From contig CM055615.1 in assembly GCA_029379385.1 (NCBI GenBank), forward strand, positions 3,162,001 through 3,226,000: a stretch of DNA of 64,000 nucleotides. Direction: 5' to 3'. The notes under the pieces were generated by a model, which worked only from the letters and a program-made list of their open reading frames with translations, searched no databases and was not told the origin of the DNA. Positions 22,777 to 37,115 of the stretch are shown piece by piece. Each line of letters opens with the position of its first letter. Position 1 is the first letter of the stretch. Source of the DNA: Quillaja saponaria. Lineage: Eukaryota; Streptophyta; Magnoliopsida; Fabales; Quillajaceae. The position numbers and the translations under genes are program-made.

Positions 22777-25700
22777 GAATTCTTGTTGTTTAGGGTTTGC
22801 CTATAAGAAGACTTATTATGTACTTTTTGATGAATTGAATATTGAGTGCATCTGTAGTTTTTCCTTAAGAGTAATTGTAGAATAGAATTCATTCCCTTTA
22901 ATTAGAACAAAATTCTTGAGTTTTGTTCATGAGTAAGATTTTATGATTAAAACCACCACAACATTGTTCACTTACCTTACGTGCCACTGCTCGTTGCAAA
23001 AGCCATTGCCAAAGTCAATCCAAAACATATGGAAAAACACCATCATATGCACCAAACACTCAGATGATCTATTTAACCTATCAAAATAAATAAACATAGA
23101 TCGAGAACAACTACCATACCACCACAAGCGCCACCACGCCGATGCAAGGAATTGGTGTAAAATATGGCAATCATATGTGTAGCGGAATTTCAAAACTTTG
23201 ATTCTTTTAACCCAAAATCACCTTATGTTTATATGAAAGATCATAATTCTAGTTTAACAATTAAACAAGAAGTTAGAGGAATGTATACCTCCGAGGCTTT
23301 CAATTCTTTCGTTGTATTATTGATTTGGCGTTCACTCCTTTGTTGATTCATTAAGAGCAAAACAACGACACATATGTCTCGTCTCTAAGTGTATCCACAC
23401 GAACGAATCAAACCAAGAAGCTTCATGCTTGAAGGTGAGAATAGTTACCAAGAGATTCTTTTTGTGCTAGCACAAGTCACCGAATCTCTTTTGTAATTTA
23501 GGATTTAGCCTAAAATCCTTCTGAAGGTTTTAGGCTCTCTGTACAGTACGTATAATTGTTTTTATTTTCTGTCTTTACTAGTTTGTTAAGTCTTTTATCT
23601 ATAAAGACTAGTCACCTCCTTATGTATTGGACAATCCTACTACATTAGAGATTCTACTAACATTAGGATTTAATCATAATTAAATCTAATGCCTAACAAA
23701 CTATAATAATTACGTGACTGCCCAAAAACTCTCATTTATTGAATATCGTTTTTTTTTTTGTGACTCCTTAGGTTTAAACTATTAATGACAGTAGGCATGT
23801 AACTTTTACATATTTATTATTGGACCATGTCCAATTAAATTAGAACTCATTCTAATTATTTAAATTAAAACTCTTTTTAATTTACCCTTAAATTAAGATT
23901 AATTAATTAATTATCAAGATTTCCTACAAGTCAAGATTGGTGTCTAGCAATACATGATAACTACCCATAATAGTATGAATATGGATATGAACCTTTCCGT
24001 TAACAGTTACCTTGTAATTCAATTCTTCCATCATGTAATGTCTCGATTAAATCTATTTAAGTATGAAAATAATGTCAAACCCTAAATTTAATCATATGTC
24101 TAGGTCTTAAGACTATAACTTCATTGGAGAAATTAGAAACTCATAGTCTAATATCCACTGTGCTATACCCATAGACTTTAAGTTAAATATTTTATAGACC
24201 ACATAGGATATTCTCTTTTTTCTACTAAGAGTGATAGATCCTTTATTGCATATTCATATACCTCTATTTGCAAGTGATGATACCCAATTACTACTTTCTT
24301 AGGTGACTCATTAATAGAATCAGAAATAGTATCAAAGTATAATGAATGTACATACAAGATAATTATAATGTCTCAAGTTAAAGGACTATTTGCACAACTG
24401 TAATATGAGAACCACCTGTTAACATGCAGAGAAACTCTATATAGGTGTTCTCAGTTGAGTTAGTTCAGTAAACTTATTCTCGAATGAGTACCTATATATC
24501 TGTCTTAGTGTCTCATACACAAGTGATTATGAAATCAGTCACCTCTCAACTCTTTTTGCCAACTAAATATGTACTGATCTATCCGGATTCACTAATGCCC
24601 TACTTAGTGTTCCAATGATTAGGAACATTTAAGAATTAAGCTTAAAGGAAATACATCTCATTAGCATGATCTCATCATGATGCTTATTGCTTTGATTCTT
24701 TAGCTTTCATGATGGTTAATCAATAACTTTTATACATGATATTGTTTGTCACTTATTCAATTAAATGAATATTAATATTTATTAATAATAATATGAATAA
24801 GATTGTACATAAAATAATATGACATAACATCACATGTCATTGGCTTTAGGGCATACTACTGATCGCAGATACCAAAAAAGAACCTCACTGCCCCCTGCAA
24901 CTTTGGTAACCATCACATTTCGGGAACCTTTTTCTCTTATCGATCTCACCAACACAATTGGAATATAGTGATATACACAACCAGACCAAGAATGCCAGCA
25001 ATGGAAATGCCATAAGACTTTATGTTCCACACGCGTTTCCACCCTTCCGCACGTGTGCTTGATGTTGAAGATGACTCTGTCAACATCTCCTGCAACGTGT
25101 GATTGCTGATTGCACTAAAATTCAGTCATCACGTCAAATACCAGTCAGCTAATATGTCAATAAGCTACATAGTCAGTCCACGTTATCCATCCAACCAACA
25201 ACTGCCACGTCATTGTCTAGTTAGTACTATGCCATGCCTAGCCACTAACTTTGTGACATGTCATCCATCTACCAAAACTCAACATGTGTTCGGTTCAAAC
25301 ATTGTTGCCCAACCTTGTTCCAGATTTGACTTTATTGGTTCAAGCATTTTTGATGCAGTTTTGTTGAACTGGTTTCATTCCAAACTCGAAGTTTGGGGTT
25401 TGTTTTTTCATAATCAGCACAAAATGCATGATTTGGTACAATTTTTATACTTTTACTTTTTATTTCTTGTTTTATTCTATTTTTCTAGTTTTATTTAGTT
25501 TGTTAAATTCCTATAGTTTATATTTCAGTTATAAAAATAAAAAGAGGAATATAAAAAATATAGAGAAGAATATCATGGTATAACTCATTAAAATATTGTG
25601 CCTACTATATAGAGTCGAACATTTGATTGCATCACATATTGATAATCTTTTGGCAATTTTTTCATATTTTACCATCAAATTTCCTAAAATTACATTTCAT

Positions 25701-25941
25701 GATAGTACTCACTCTATGATTCTTGAGCTTTATAGTATTTCTATATATTTTTCTATAAATACGTTTTGGGTCCCTATTACCATATATGCATACAATTACC
25801 AGTGTCATTTGTTCACTATAGACTTAATATTTTTGTTGATCCTAGATATTTCTCTACTTGTGACCTATATTTTACTCGCTCAGGTTTAGTTTCTATACCA
25901 TAATTAAAAAAGTGGGAAAATTGGTATTCTTCTTTGTTTAA
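22777..25941. repeat. Duplicated block B (partner of 2400-4717), interrupted by an LTR-like insertion
   Basis: 22777-23142 and 24868-25941 match block A over about 1.4 kb, ending at the same CACTA terminus. The plus-strand ORF at 25103-25498 is an open remnant of the same text as 3904-4128 in block A but is not conserved in frame. I do not consider it a gene. Interrupted at 23143-24867. Confidence 0.6.
23143..24867 (-). mobile_element. Copia-type solo-LTR-like insertion, about 1.7 kb
   Basis: Block A lacks this segment, which defines it as an insertion. On the minus strand the edge reads tgcgatcagtagtatgccct, with a tatgccctaaagccaatgac text typical of copia LTR starts; the other edge begins tgcaagg on the plus strand. 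No protein domain is found inside. A related fragment lies at 54721-55010. The target duplication is not clean, so the exact edges may be off by a few bases. Confidence 0.6.
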
Positions 25942-28900
25942 CACTACAAGAAATTACAGTATTTGCATCTATTCAAATATAGATGCAGATACTCATCTAG
26001 GATCCAGACGCTGATAATTAGACATAGATACCCTAAATGCAGATAGTATTTTCTGCATCTTGCCAAACACAAATATTTGAAATGCAGACGAAATTATGAA
26101 AACAATTATTTTATAAATTTTATATATATATATGTATTTAATATTTTAAATTATACTTGTACATACATATTCAAAAGAATATTTATGTTTAAAATCAAAC
26201 TTGTATAAATAAAATATTCTTTAAAAAAAATCATACTAACAATATTTACAATATATTAAACATATAACATATTAATCTAAAGATCGTATCCTAAATCAAG
26301 TGCATCTTCATCATCTCTACCTTTTTCATTATCTTATTGAGTAAGGTGTATAGGGCTTGAAGTAGAAGGTGTAACTTGAAATAGTTAAAATAAATATGTT
26401 ATAAGTTATTCTTAAGTTGATATGCATATAAGCTAAAAATTAAGAGAACTTTAATCAACTTGACCATTTTATCCCTGGAACCCATTTTTGCAAAATTCAA
26501 TAACCCACCAAACTTTGACACGCTAAAACAATTCATCTACCAATAAATATCAAAAGTAATCATACTTGAATTTAACTTATGAGTGATTGATTAACTATTA
26601 CACTAATTACTGAAGTGAAAGGCACTTACAAGTATGTGCTAGGTCTTTCATAGTTTCACTTGAAAAGTTATGAAGCTAGTACAAAGATAAAAAAGAAAAG
26701 AAGGTGAACTGGAAAAAGATGCAAATGCAACGAAATTTAAATTAGGAGAAGGAGAAGTTATGAAGTTGGCACAAAGATAAAAAAATCAAAATCAAAAGAA
26801 AAGAAGGTGAATAGGAAAAAGATGTAATGAAATTTTAATCAAGAGAAGGACAATACTCATTCGGCACATAAATGAGTAGCTTCTGCACCTAATGTACCAC
26901 AACCTACACAACCTCTAGATCTTAAAAGTTGATCAGAAAATACTGAATTATGTTCAAGAAAGGGTTATAATTTAATAATAATTATTAGATAAACTATTAT
27001 GCTTTCATTAAACTAACGAACTTTATGTCAAGCAAGGGAAACTTGTTTGGCTAAAGAAACAGATGAAATTCTGATCTCTATTGTTGACAACTATTTAAGT
27101 ACGAGTTAGCCTTTACCCTAACCAAGAAAGTTATGTACATTAAACTTTACTCCTTTTATGTTTGCATTTTTATTTTTGATGATGCTAATGTACTTATGCA
27201 TTAATCATAATATTGGAATTGTTACATTATTGATAAATTATATCCACCATCAAATATTCTGAAATACTGATGTGAGCTTGACATCTAACTATATTTTTGA
27301 TCAAGCCTAATGAGAGAATGAACAGGAAATGAGTACATACGCCATGTCAGCTAAATCATTAATCAACTAAACACGAACATCTGAGGGCATTTTAATCTTA
27401 AAGACAAACTTGTTGTAAAAATATAGTTAAAATCAAATATAGAAAATAAAGATCCAGGAAGTAAACATTCAACATAATGCTACTTTTTGCATGGCTAAGA
27501 TAATCTAAAGCAAAGATTAAACAATGATTCTATAGTTTTCCAATCCATCAAGAAACTCATGATACCTGCTTAGCCTCTATGTGGATTTCCAATTAGTATA
27601 CATTGCTGAGTGTTTTCCCAATTAATTAATAGGAAAAAGAGTTTCCAAGTCCTAGCTCTTCCTATAAGCAATTATAGGCATATGAAGAACGTTAGTTCCT
27701 AGTTACACTGTATCTAATGAGAAAAAAAAAAAAAAAAAAAACTAATGTCATTAATTTATTAACTATTAAACTTCAAAGTCTTCAATAATATAACCATAAG
27801 TCCATACTATTAAATCCAAAATTAGGAAACTTTAGGCAAGATATCCAATATAAGGAATTTGTCAAAATACCAACGAGTTTGGTCATAACAATTTTATCTT
27901 TTCAAGTTTTTGGTTCCATAAACAAACAACATACTTTGTAATGCAAAAGACTATAATGCAGAGTAAGAAGCCAGTGCTTGTACGTACCTCGGACTTAAGG
28001 CACCTTCAAGTAGATTTAATGCAAGGTTCAAGTGTTCTGAACTCAAAAGGTAACTAGTTAGAAGCTATAGCCATTGGAAAATCCATTGTGCTGCTCGGGC
28101 TGTCATCTTTCATTTTAATGTTTGATATGTCTAAAGAAACATTATAACATCGAGATGTCTTTTGACTGAAATTTTTTTGTTAAAAAAAGTATTTTCAACA
28201 ACAGGTACTTAGCTAAACAATGAATTGAATTAATTAATGAGCAAAAACTTGAAATGGGAAATAGATAAAGAAAAAAAAATGTTAGTGGGTTTACACCAAA
28301 CAAGCATAAACATTTATGAAAAAAAGAAAACAAAAAACAAAGTGAATTAAAGAAGAGAGATGGGAAGAGGAACCTAAGGAGTGGCCAAGTGACATGGTTG
28401 GTGACATAAAGGCTGCTAAATCAACATCCCCTGTGATTTTAACCTGTATTGTTGCATATCCATCAAATAATTAAAGATATAGGGTTTCAAAATTATGAGA
28501 CAAAATAAGATAAATGAATAAAGGTGTTTAATAAAAAATTTTAAAAAAAGGAAAAAAAGAAAAAGAAAAAAGATAGGCCCTTCACCCATGCTCCAACATT
28601 ATATATCTGTCTCAACCTTGTCTTCTCACCTTCACATTCTACAACCAAAACACCTAATCTCAACAAATACCATTACTACTAATAAGTGCCAGTAGAATTT
28701 GTTTTCAATTTCATTATTCCTTTTGATATCTGCAAATTGCTAAACTTGTAAGACAATGCACCCATTGCATCTTATGATTCTAGAATGTATGACAAAAGAA
28801 AGCAATGAAATCAAGAAAAAAAAAGCTCACTTTTGGAATATGTTCAGAAAATGAACTGCATTTCTTCTCCATATCAAGTTCTCCTCAAAGTTGTATATAG

Positions 28901-30586
28901 AGAAAAAACACATCTTAAGCTTCTGCTTTGTTTTCCAATATTAGTGAATAAGCAAAACTTATTTGAGCTAAAAGTTTGTATGTGTATATGAGTGCATATG
29001 TATATATAGAGAGAGAGAGCTTTGTGTTTGTGAAAGTTTGTATGTGTGTGAGATAATATAACAACTAGATTTGCAATTGGGGATGAGGACAAACCAACAC
29101 ATGCTACTATAGTAAAAGGATTCCATAAGTACACAAGCACAACGATATCTACTAAATGGAGAAGCTCTAGAAACAACAAAAATACTATTAGAGAAGATAT
29201 GGGAGGACTTGCATTAAAAAATAGGTGAAAATGATCCATGCTTAAAGCATAAAAATAAGTTTCTTGACATCATATTAGATTCCACCAAATTTCAACCAAA
29301 ACAAGAGAAGAAAGAAAAATGACATAGTCTCAAGGATGCAACTTCCTTGAGATTCACTTGTCACCAAAGATTAGTCATTTTATGGAAGGAAAAAGCACAA
29401 TTTGCATACTGTTATCACAAATAAATATTTTAAACCAGCATAACCAACCATCCCCATTTATTCAGACACATAAACAAATGTTTTTATTCATATGAAAGAG
29501 TTTTTATTAACAGGCGCAAAAATCAACACATAGATTTGATAAATAGCCTAAATCAGAGCATAACTAGTTATATATTTTCCACATAAGCTCTTAGTTTCCA
29601 CTACCAATTAGTACAAATACACTACATAATGAGGTTAGTTTTTCCTTTCCCTGATGATTGATCAAAGTGTCAACCTTTACCAAAACTAAATAATTATGTA
29701 TCACTAGGCTAAAAATGTTGGTCATCTAATATGCATAAATGGTCATGTAGGCATATTCCACTCCCCTTCACCTGCAAACTGCTTTGGTTATAACTTTCTC
29801 AGAGGAAAAATAAAATAGCATATTCGCTTTGTTTACTTATCAAGTATGTCATTTGCACAATGAATAAGTATTATAATACCCCCAATATTTGGATACTAGC
29901 CTCTCGATTTGAGAATACAAGATACAATACCTAAAAGAACCCTATAGTATGTGTGCACATTCAATTTATTATGTTCATCATTTAAAATAAAAGGGGAAAA
30001 GATAAATTTGTAACAAAGGCGCCAAAATAAAGTATCCTATTACTCGCACACAATAGTCACCAGAACTTGTGAGAATTCAATAAGGTCTTGCGATTTTAAA
30101 CTTTGACTGTATAACGTCTAAAGTTTATGACCAGTTGCACCGCATCACACTGAGAATAACTTCAGCCACAAAACCAAATTGTATCCAACAATAAGGTGAT
30201 ATTAAGTACTTGACCACATACACAACATATGTTAATTAGGAAAAGAAATAAGGACCAAACCATGTTTGAATAAAAAGGGATGTGGCATCCTAAGGTTTGC
30301 AACTTATAGCATTGATACTCTCCCGATATCCAAAATTGATTCACCTTTGCCCAAGCTAGGGCATAGACAGACACATACTATACATGAAGCATTAGCAGCC
30401 AGAAATGAAGCATCATGCTCTAATTACAACAACCATTAACTAGGACATCGGCATGCACTATATGAATAACTACCAACCATGAAAAGAGCATAATACCCCT
30501 AAAAGGTGAAACAATTATTAAGTGTAATATTCAGAATAAAAAATATTTGAAAACTAAAATAAAAGATGAAGAGTGTTACTGTCATA
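25942..30586. mobile_element. CACTA-type transposon copy B (5' end and interior)
   Basis: It starts with the canonical terminus cactacaagaaattacag at 25942, followed by subterminal repeats of atgcagat/cagacg type (25970-26095). 25942-26463 matches copy A (4718-5202), and 30028-30586 matches 14711-15262. The 3.5 kb between has no long ORF or recognised transposase. A-rich runs occur at 27721-27740 and 28560. It is cut at 30586 by an LTR. No matching right terminus (caagtagtg-type) was found in this window. Confidence 0.6.
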
Positions 30587-32190
30587 CCCCACATGAGGGT
30601 ATGACTGGCCAGAGGATTCGGTAATCAACCCTCCGAAACCCTTACTTCAAAACAAAGAAACAAATATGATTCTTGACTAAACAAAGAATAAAAGTAAAAT
30701 TTAGAAAACACAAGTTAGCTACAAAAAATTTATTTACTGAAATATGTAACAATTTGCTAACAATTTAAGCTGAGGTTCCCTACAATGTGAAACGTGCACA
30801 AAAATACAAACAAATAGTTCCTGGCTACATTCAACCTAACAGTAACACTATAATTAAGGAGCTTCACTCCGTTATACCATAACAACTAATAAACTAAATT
30901 TTTACACAATACAAAATCAGACACCTAAAATTCTATTGTGACTGCAAACTCTCACCTTTTAACAAGTATGAGATTCTGAAGAAATACCTTGTTGCACTCT
31001 ATTGGTTAGCCACAAGCTTAGTAATGATGTATACCGAAATCTTATTACTAAAAAAAATAAATAGAAAAGTGGTGAATCCCATAGACTCAGTAAGTGGAAA
31101 AATATACCCAAAGGGTACTAGCATCACTCAAGGTACAAAGGAAATATATAGATAAGATAATTTCAGAAAAACATAAATTCTACAAAAAATTAATTTCACA
31201 CATACAGAACTATGAAAAAGTAAAATTAATCAAATATCTTTAATGAAATACACTTGCACAACAAAAATGTCAACCATTCAAATCACTCAAAGCACACAAA
31301 GGGTAAATAGAGTAACTCAGCCCCTGCATAACAACTATCTCTCCCCACCAGAGAGTTTTGCACCCTCACAACAAATTTATTCTCATACACAAGTCCATCT
31401 CACTAGGGCTGAGTATTCAATCATTTCAAAACACTTATCAGAATCATAATATCCTAGGTGCACCCAGATTTTATTTCAGAAGTACATATCATTTCGAAAA
31501 GAAAACACTTTTATTAGTCCTTATCAAACACAAAAAAAAATCTATCTATTCAAGTATAATTCAAATAACTTAATTAAACACTACATATGCTTATACTTTC
31601 ATATAACCATATCTATTCAAATATACAAAAGAAATACACATATTAATCTAGCAACCAAAAGGTAACATTTATCCACTCACCATATACCGATATTGCTTGT
31701 CACTTCATCTTGCGTTCAAGTGTGTTGCATGCTCAACAACACTTTCCGAAGCTGCAATTCAATTTTCCTAGTATTAGTTTGTCAATTATATAGGTTATAG
31801 CCTTTTAATTATGAAACTCTATACATAATAAGTTTTATGCATTTATTTAACGTTAATTCCTTTTAGTTAATTTCATAACCAGCTTAGAGATATGTTTGAT
31901 TTTACCTTACATATTTAACCAAATTCAACAAAACCAAGCTCAAACATTATATTTAGGAAGTTAACTATCTTTATTATTTAGACACTTCTTCTAGAATCAA
32001 CATTAAACCCACTCAAATTCCTACACATTCATAAACAGGGCACATACAAATTTCTGGTTGCTTGAATCAATTCTAGTGCTTATAAAATTCTCATACTTGG
32101 GAATTAAATTATTAAACTTTCCATTCTAGCTTCTCAAGATGTTATAAACAAATTCAACTTCATCACTCACTCCTAAATCATTCTAGCATG
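30587..32190 (-). mobile_element. Gypsy-type LTR on the minus strand
   Basis: The sharp left edge, tgtcataccccacatgaggg, interrupts CACTA copy B. It resembles the reverse complement of the LTR end at 14707. 31742-32190 matches 20084-20540. There is no coding content; the ORFs at 31243-31573 are shadows. It is truncated on the right, where copia sequence starts. Confidence 0.6.
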
Positions 32191-32199
32191 AAAATAGAG

Positions 32200-33345
32200 G
32201 AAATGAACTTGTTTATATAATCATGAAATCTATCTATGGTCTAAAACAAGCATCCCGACAGTGGTTCTTAAAGTTTAATGAGGTAATCAGCTCTCTTGGT
32301 TTTGTTGAAAACAAGATTGATCAGTGCATATATATTAAAGCCAGTGGGAGCAAATCTATCATATTGGTTCTATACGTTGATGATATTTTACTTGCCAGTA
32401 GGGACATTGGTTTACTTCATCTGACAAAATTGATGTTATCTAAAACCTTTAATATGAAGGATCTTGGAGAGGCATCTTTTGTTCTTCATATTGAAATTCA
32501 TTGGGACAGATTTCATCATTTATTGGGTCTTTCTCAGTGAGCCTATATTAACCATGTGCTAAATAGGTTTAATATGCAAAAACATAAGCCTGGGGATGTA
32601 TCTGTTATCAAGGGTGATAAATTTAGTTTGGATCAGTGTCCTAGAGATTATTTTCAAAGAGGGTCCATGAAGAATGTGCCTTATGCTAGAGTAGTCGGAA
32701 GCTTGTTGTATGCTAAGGTTTACACCAGACCTAACATTGCTTTTGCAGTGGGAGTTCTTGGCAGATATCAGTTAAACTCAAGACCAGAACATTGGGTTGC
32801 TACGAAGAAAGTTATGAGATATTAGCAAAGAATCAAGGACTCTATGCTGGTGTATAAAAAGATTGATCAAATTAAGTTGATTGGTTACTCATATTCTGAC
32901 TTCATTTATTGCAAAGATGATCTTAGATCCACTTCAGGATACTGTTTTTATGTTAAGTCGGGGGAGCTGTATCTTGGAAAAGTTCTAAACAGACAATCAC
33001 TACTTCTTCCACTATGCAGGCTGAGTTCGTTGCTTATTATGGAGCATCAACACAGGGTATACAGTTGAAGAACATGATAGCCTATCTTGGTGTGGTTGAT
33101 TTGATCTCAAGACGTCTTAAACTTTATTGTGACAATAGTTTCACTATGTTCTTTTCAAAGAACAACAAGACTTCTAATGCATCGAAAGCTATAAAAATCC
33201 AATATCTGGCTACCTAGGGATTTTGTGGAAAAAAGAGATATTGTGTTTGAATATATTGAAATAGAAAAATATTAACAGATCCTTTAACCAATGGACTTAG
33301 AACTAGAGTTTTCAAAAGTCATGTTGAAAACATTAATATTGTGTA
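32200..33345 (+). pseudogene. Ty1/copia reverse transcriptase-RNase H remnant
   Basis: The reading starts at 32223 with KSIYGLKQASRQWFLKFN, the conserved copia RT motif. The catalytic YVDDILLAS follows near 32370. After an in-frame stop (32538) the text continues with VVGSLLYAKVYTRPNIAFAV (about 32690). RNase H text YSDFIYCKDDLRSTSGYCFY lies near 32890, then a frame change and LYCDNSFTMFFSKN near 33120. It is truncated on the 5' side (no gag, protease or integrase), and stops and shifts make it inactive. Confidence 0.9.
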
Positions 33346-34039
33346 ACCCTTGGATTTTTTGGTTTGTAGGAGTTTGTGTTGTTTTGTTTAAACTAGCCAG
33401 CATGTTATATATCCTATTTTGTATCTCATTTTTTTATTTACATCCTTGTTAGATGGTATATTATGTTAATGAAAATAATAGTTATTTTGATTATGATATG
33501 ATTTATATTTTATGTACACATATGGTTACTTATACATGACATGTCATTGTATTAAAATCTTAAGACGTGGTGTCTGTCTTAAGTATGACAATTTTGGTAA
33601 TCTAGAGGTATATCTTAAAATGGACACTAGTTGGATATCTCAAGATGTTGGTTAAGACATACAAGTTTGAATTAAGTTTATATGATTTCTAATGCTTCTT
33701 GAAAACATTCAGTTTTTAATGAAATCACCCGGAGGACCGACATGAAACTAGTATTTATTGATCATAGTTGGATGCTATTTTTTTGCTACACTACCACATC
33801 TAGATGCCTTACAGATTAGGTTGTTAGCATTTGTAACCATGGATTAGTCTTATGTCGTTTAATTAGTGCAATGATTGTCATGATTTGATGCTGATAACTT
33901 AATTGGACTGGATATTTTGAGGTGCATCTTAGGACCAAAGTTTTTAAAATTATTGCCACATAAAAGTTATACTTTGCCTGTGATGTGTTTTTTTTTTTAA
34001 ATGTTTAAAACTTCAATTAATGTTGTCTAAGTGGGAGAA

Positions 34040-34500
34040 TGTTAGAAATTTCATGTGTATGATCAGTCATTAATTGTATAATTTTAATTTTTAATAAAAA
34101 TGGGTTTAAGATTTAGTCCTATTTAAGATAGACTGGTAAGAGCCCATTTGGTTTATTTGATAATTTGAATAGGGCTCAAGCACACCTTCTTTGTGTTAGA
34201 TGTGGATTGGCAATAAGTGTAGGCTAAGTGACTTTATGAGTATTTAATAGGAGGACTCTTAGTATTTATCTGATTATAAATAAGCTAGGTCTCATTTTCT
34301 CTCTCAGTTAGACTATCTTGCTTCATTGAGAGTTACCAGTAAATAGAGAGTACAAATAGGAAAACCTAGCTGTATAAGCATTCGATCTGAAGCGTGCTTA
34401 TTTGAGGTTTTGTATATTTCCCCATTATGACTTAATCATGTATGCAAGTATTATTATTATGTTCTAAATTCATGTATTGTGATGCAGTAATAATTTTACA
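34040..34500 (+). mobile_element. 3' LTR of the copia remnant
   Basis: A polypurine tract, gtgggagaa, at 34031-34039 is followed at once by tgttagaaatttcatg, the usual copia arrangement. The right edge, ending ttttaca, is placed at 34500. 33346-34030 is the non-coding stretch between the end of pol and the tract. Confidence 0.65.
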
Positions 34501-34502
34501 AG

Positions 34503-35990
34503 GTGACCCACTAAAGGGTATTAACACCTTATATGTAGTCATAAAGGCATGACCAGCTAAAGGAATGGAAAACCAAACCTTCGTAACCTTGACTACAAAT
34601 CAAATAAATACACTTGACACTCTTATTACGACAATCTACCACGGCATGATGGTTAGACAACCAATCCATGCCTAAAATCACATCATACTCCAACATGTTC
34701 AGTATAATTAAATCCACAAAACATATATCATCACCCACAACAACCTCACAGAAGGAATATATCGATATGTCAAAATAATTTCCCCCAACAGACTCGAAAC
34801 CTCTAAAGAAATCTTGATAGGCTCAGATACTCTCTTGACACAAGAGGCAAAATATGGAGATATAAAAAAATAAGTAGCTCCAGGATTAAACAATATTTTA
34901 GTACCACAAACAGACAATCTACCTAATACCACAGCATTAGAAGCTTGAGCATCCTATGTCATCAGAGTATACACATGAGCCTGACCCCTGCTCGGCTATG
35001 ATGAACCTCTGGAAAAAGTACCATGACCACTATGAGATCTAGCAGGTGCCATAGGCAACTGAGGTCTACCTTGAAGTGAAGGAGACGTCCCACTAAAGTA
35101 GACTGTCTCCTCATCAACAATGGACAATCCCTGATGCAATAATCCATAGCACCATATTTAAAAAAAACACCAGATTTTAGTCTACACTGCCCTATGTGTC
35201 TGCTACCATAAGTAAGGCATAATGGAAACTTAAATGATAGAGGGCCATTAGATGAACTCCATCTATGACTGACCTCTAGAACTCCTTCTTATCTAGCCTT
35301 TACTTACCTAAAAACCTTCACGGAAAGAACCACTGCCTGGAGCTAGATTTACCCCTCTAGTTTACGAGAACTACTAGGTTTGGAAGTAAAAGGACCTTCC
35401 TGCCTCACCTTCTTATGGCTCTCACGCTCTAACTGTCTCTCTAAAATCTGAGTCTCTAATCGGTGTGCAGCATCAATAGCCTGAGTATAGGTAATAGTGT
35501 TCGTCATGGAAACTGGCCTAAATAAAGAATCTCTTAAGCCATTAACAAACCTCTTCACTCGCATCTGTTCAGTAACCACCATAGAGCAATACCATACAAT
35601 CTGGTAAATCAGATCTCCTACTTCACCATTGTATCTCCTCGGTCTGAACTAATTGCTCTAAATCCCGAGAATGCTTATCTCGTACACTCTCAGGTAAGAA
35701 ACGATCAGTAAAAGTCTTGCTTAACTATGGACACGATAGTGGGGTAGGCTTTGTCCGTCGCTGTACAAATATCTTATACCACTCATACATTACAGTTGTG
35801 CAGCTGATAATTGACTAATCAACAGCCCACACTAGATCAAATTCCAAAGCTACATATAGTCTCTTAGACTTCTCCAGGAAAGCATAGGGACTTGCGCAGG
35901 GTCCACACCTAAAAATCTCAGGTGGCTACAATCTTCTGAAATCATGCAACGCTACAAATGCTTCTCGGTCCTGCTAAACTAGAAAATAAT
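34503..35990 (-). pseudogene. Ty3/gypsy gag-protease remnant, minus strand
   Basis: On the minus strand, in order: gag-like text VKRFVNGLRDSLFRPVSM (about 35550), an RLETQILERQLERESHK stretch, a basic linker, a degraded aspartic-protease region with LFNPGATYFFISPYFA (about 34880; the catalytic Asp is not evident), and EYDVILGMDWLSNHHAVVDC (about 34660), the conserved segment that precedes RT in gypsy polyproteins. Stops and frame changes separate these parts. RT and integrase are absent. Confidence 0.85.
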
Positions 35991-36099
35991 CAACAGCTGT
36001 AAAAATAACAAACACCAAATAATGAGGGAATTTGATACAATCCCTATGCATCAAAATGAAATAAATCTAAACAAGCAATAGTACAAATGACACTAGTGG

Positions 36100-36880
36100 A
36101 AAAAGACAAACAACAATGTTTTGCAAGTGGGCATATGGTGCAAGTCCATTTATCAAAAATTGAAATTTTAGAATCCAATGCCTTGAAATTTGAATTCAAT
36201 GAAAATGCAAAATGACCTCATCACTAATGCCATATATCAAAAGAATGTTGTTGAAAAACAGTGAAAGAACAATTTGGCAAATCTGGTAAGAGAAAATAAA
36301 GTCCTTCATACTCTTTTTCTAATCCAATCACAAGCTTCGCTTGTAGGTCTTGAAAAATACAAGAATCGGGAAGGAAGATACACAACAATTTAATAATTTT
36401 GTAATTTTGCTAATATAAAGCAAATTGAATTTGAAGTCAAGGACATACGAAGAACCCTTGAAAGAGAAATTAGAGATTGGCCTAGCATCACTAATACTAG
36501 AAATAGAAACTTTGTTGCCATTAGATAATTGTATTGAAGGAGAAAAAATAGTTTGACTGGATAGAGATAAATAAATTAGGATCGGCTAGCATATATATGA
36601 TCTAAGCAACCAGAATCGATAACCCAAGTAGAATTAGGAAATGAAGAAAAAAGTAAATGGGAACTACCTGGAAAATGATCTAATTGATTGGTATTACCTA
36701 ATGGATGAATGAAAAATATTTGCTAGGGTTTGTTTAGAATCAAACGGTAAGACATACATTTGTGAAGAATCCTACAGAGATAGTAGAAGTGCCAACATTG
36801 ACAACAAAAATAAGAGATGGAAGTCATGACCCTAAATTGTTAGTGGCCATTATAGTAAAAGAACATGATCGTTGATCTCA
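36100..36880 (-). pseudogene. Ty1/copia gag-protease remnant, minus strand
   Basis: The reverse complement around 36600 reads WVIDSGCLDHI, the copia protease motif with Cys in the usual Ala position. About 36400 reads LLYISKITKLLNCCVSSFP, a pre-integrase motif. Frames are broken repeatedly. It belongs with the LTR immediately to the right. Confidence 0.65.
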
Positions 36881-37115
36881 TGTTAAGAAAGATATTGAAT
36901 GAGAATATTGTGTGAAAGCTTATATGCTTTTCATTCACATAAGAATATTATTTATACAAGTATAAAGTTGATATATGGCTAGAATTAATTATAGGACATG
37001 ATAAGAGAAAATTACAAAGTTATAATTAGGGAAATTAAGATATAATTACTAAGATGAAATTAAAAAAATTAAACATAATAATTGACTATAACTGTAGGCA
37101 TATTTTCTGTAAGAC
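36881..37115 (-). mobile_element. Copia LTR, minus strand
   Basis: On the minus strand it runs from tgtcttacagaaaatatgcc (37115) to caatatctttcttaaca (36881), with TG...CA ends. Internal copia text follows on the left, so this is the element's upstream LTR. The promoter-like ttatacttgtataaataat is inside. Confidence 0.6.

Noticed and set aside
25103..25498. 131-codon plus-strand ORF
   Set aside because: The homologous text in block A (3904-4128) breaks the frame early and the composition is not coding-like, so it is transposon-related non-coding DNA.
28874..29239. 121-codon minus-strand ORF inside CACTA copy B
   Set aside because: The hydrophobic, TATATG-repeat-derived text matches no transposase or known protein.
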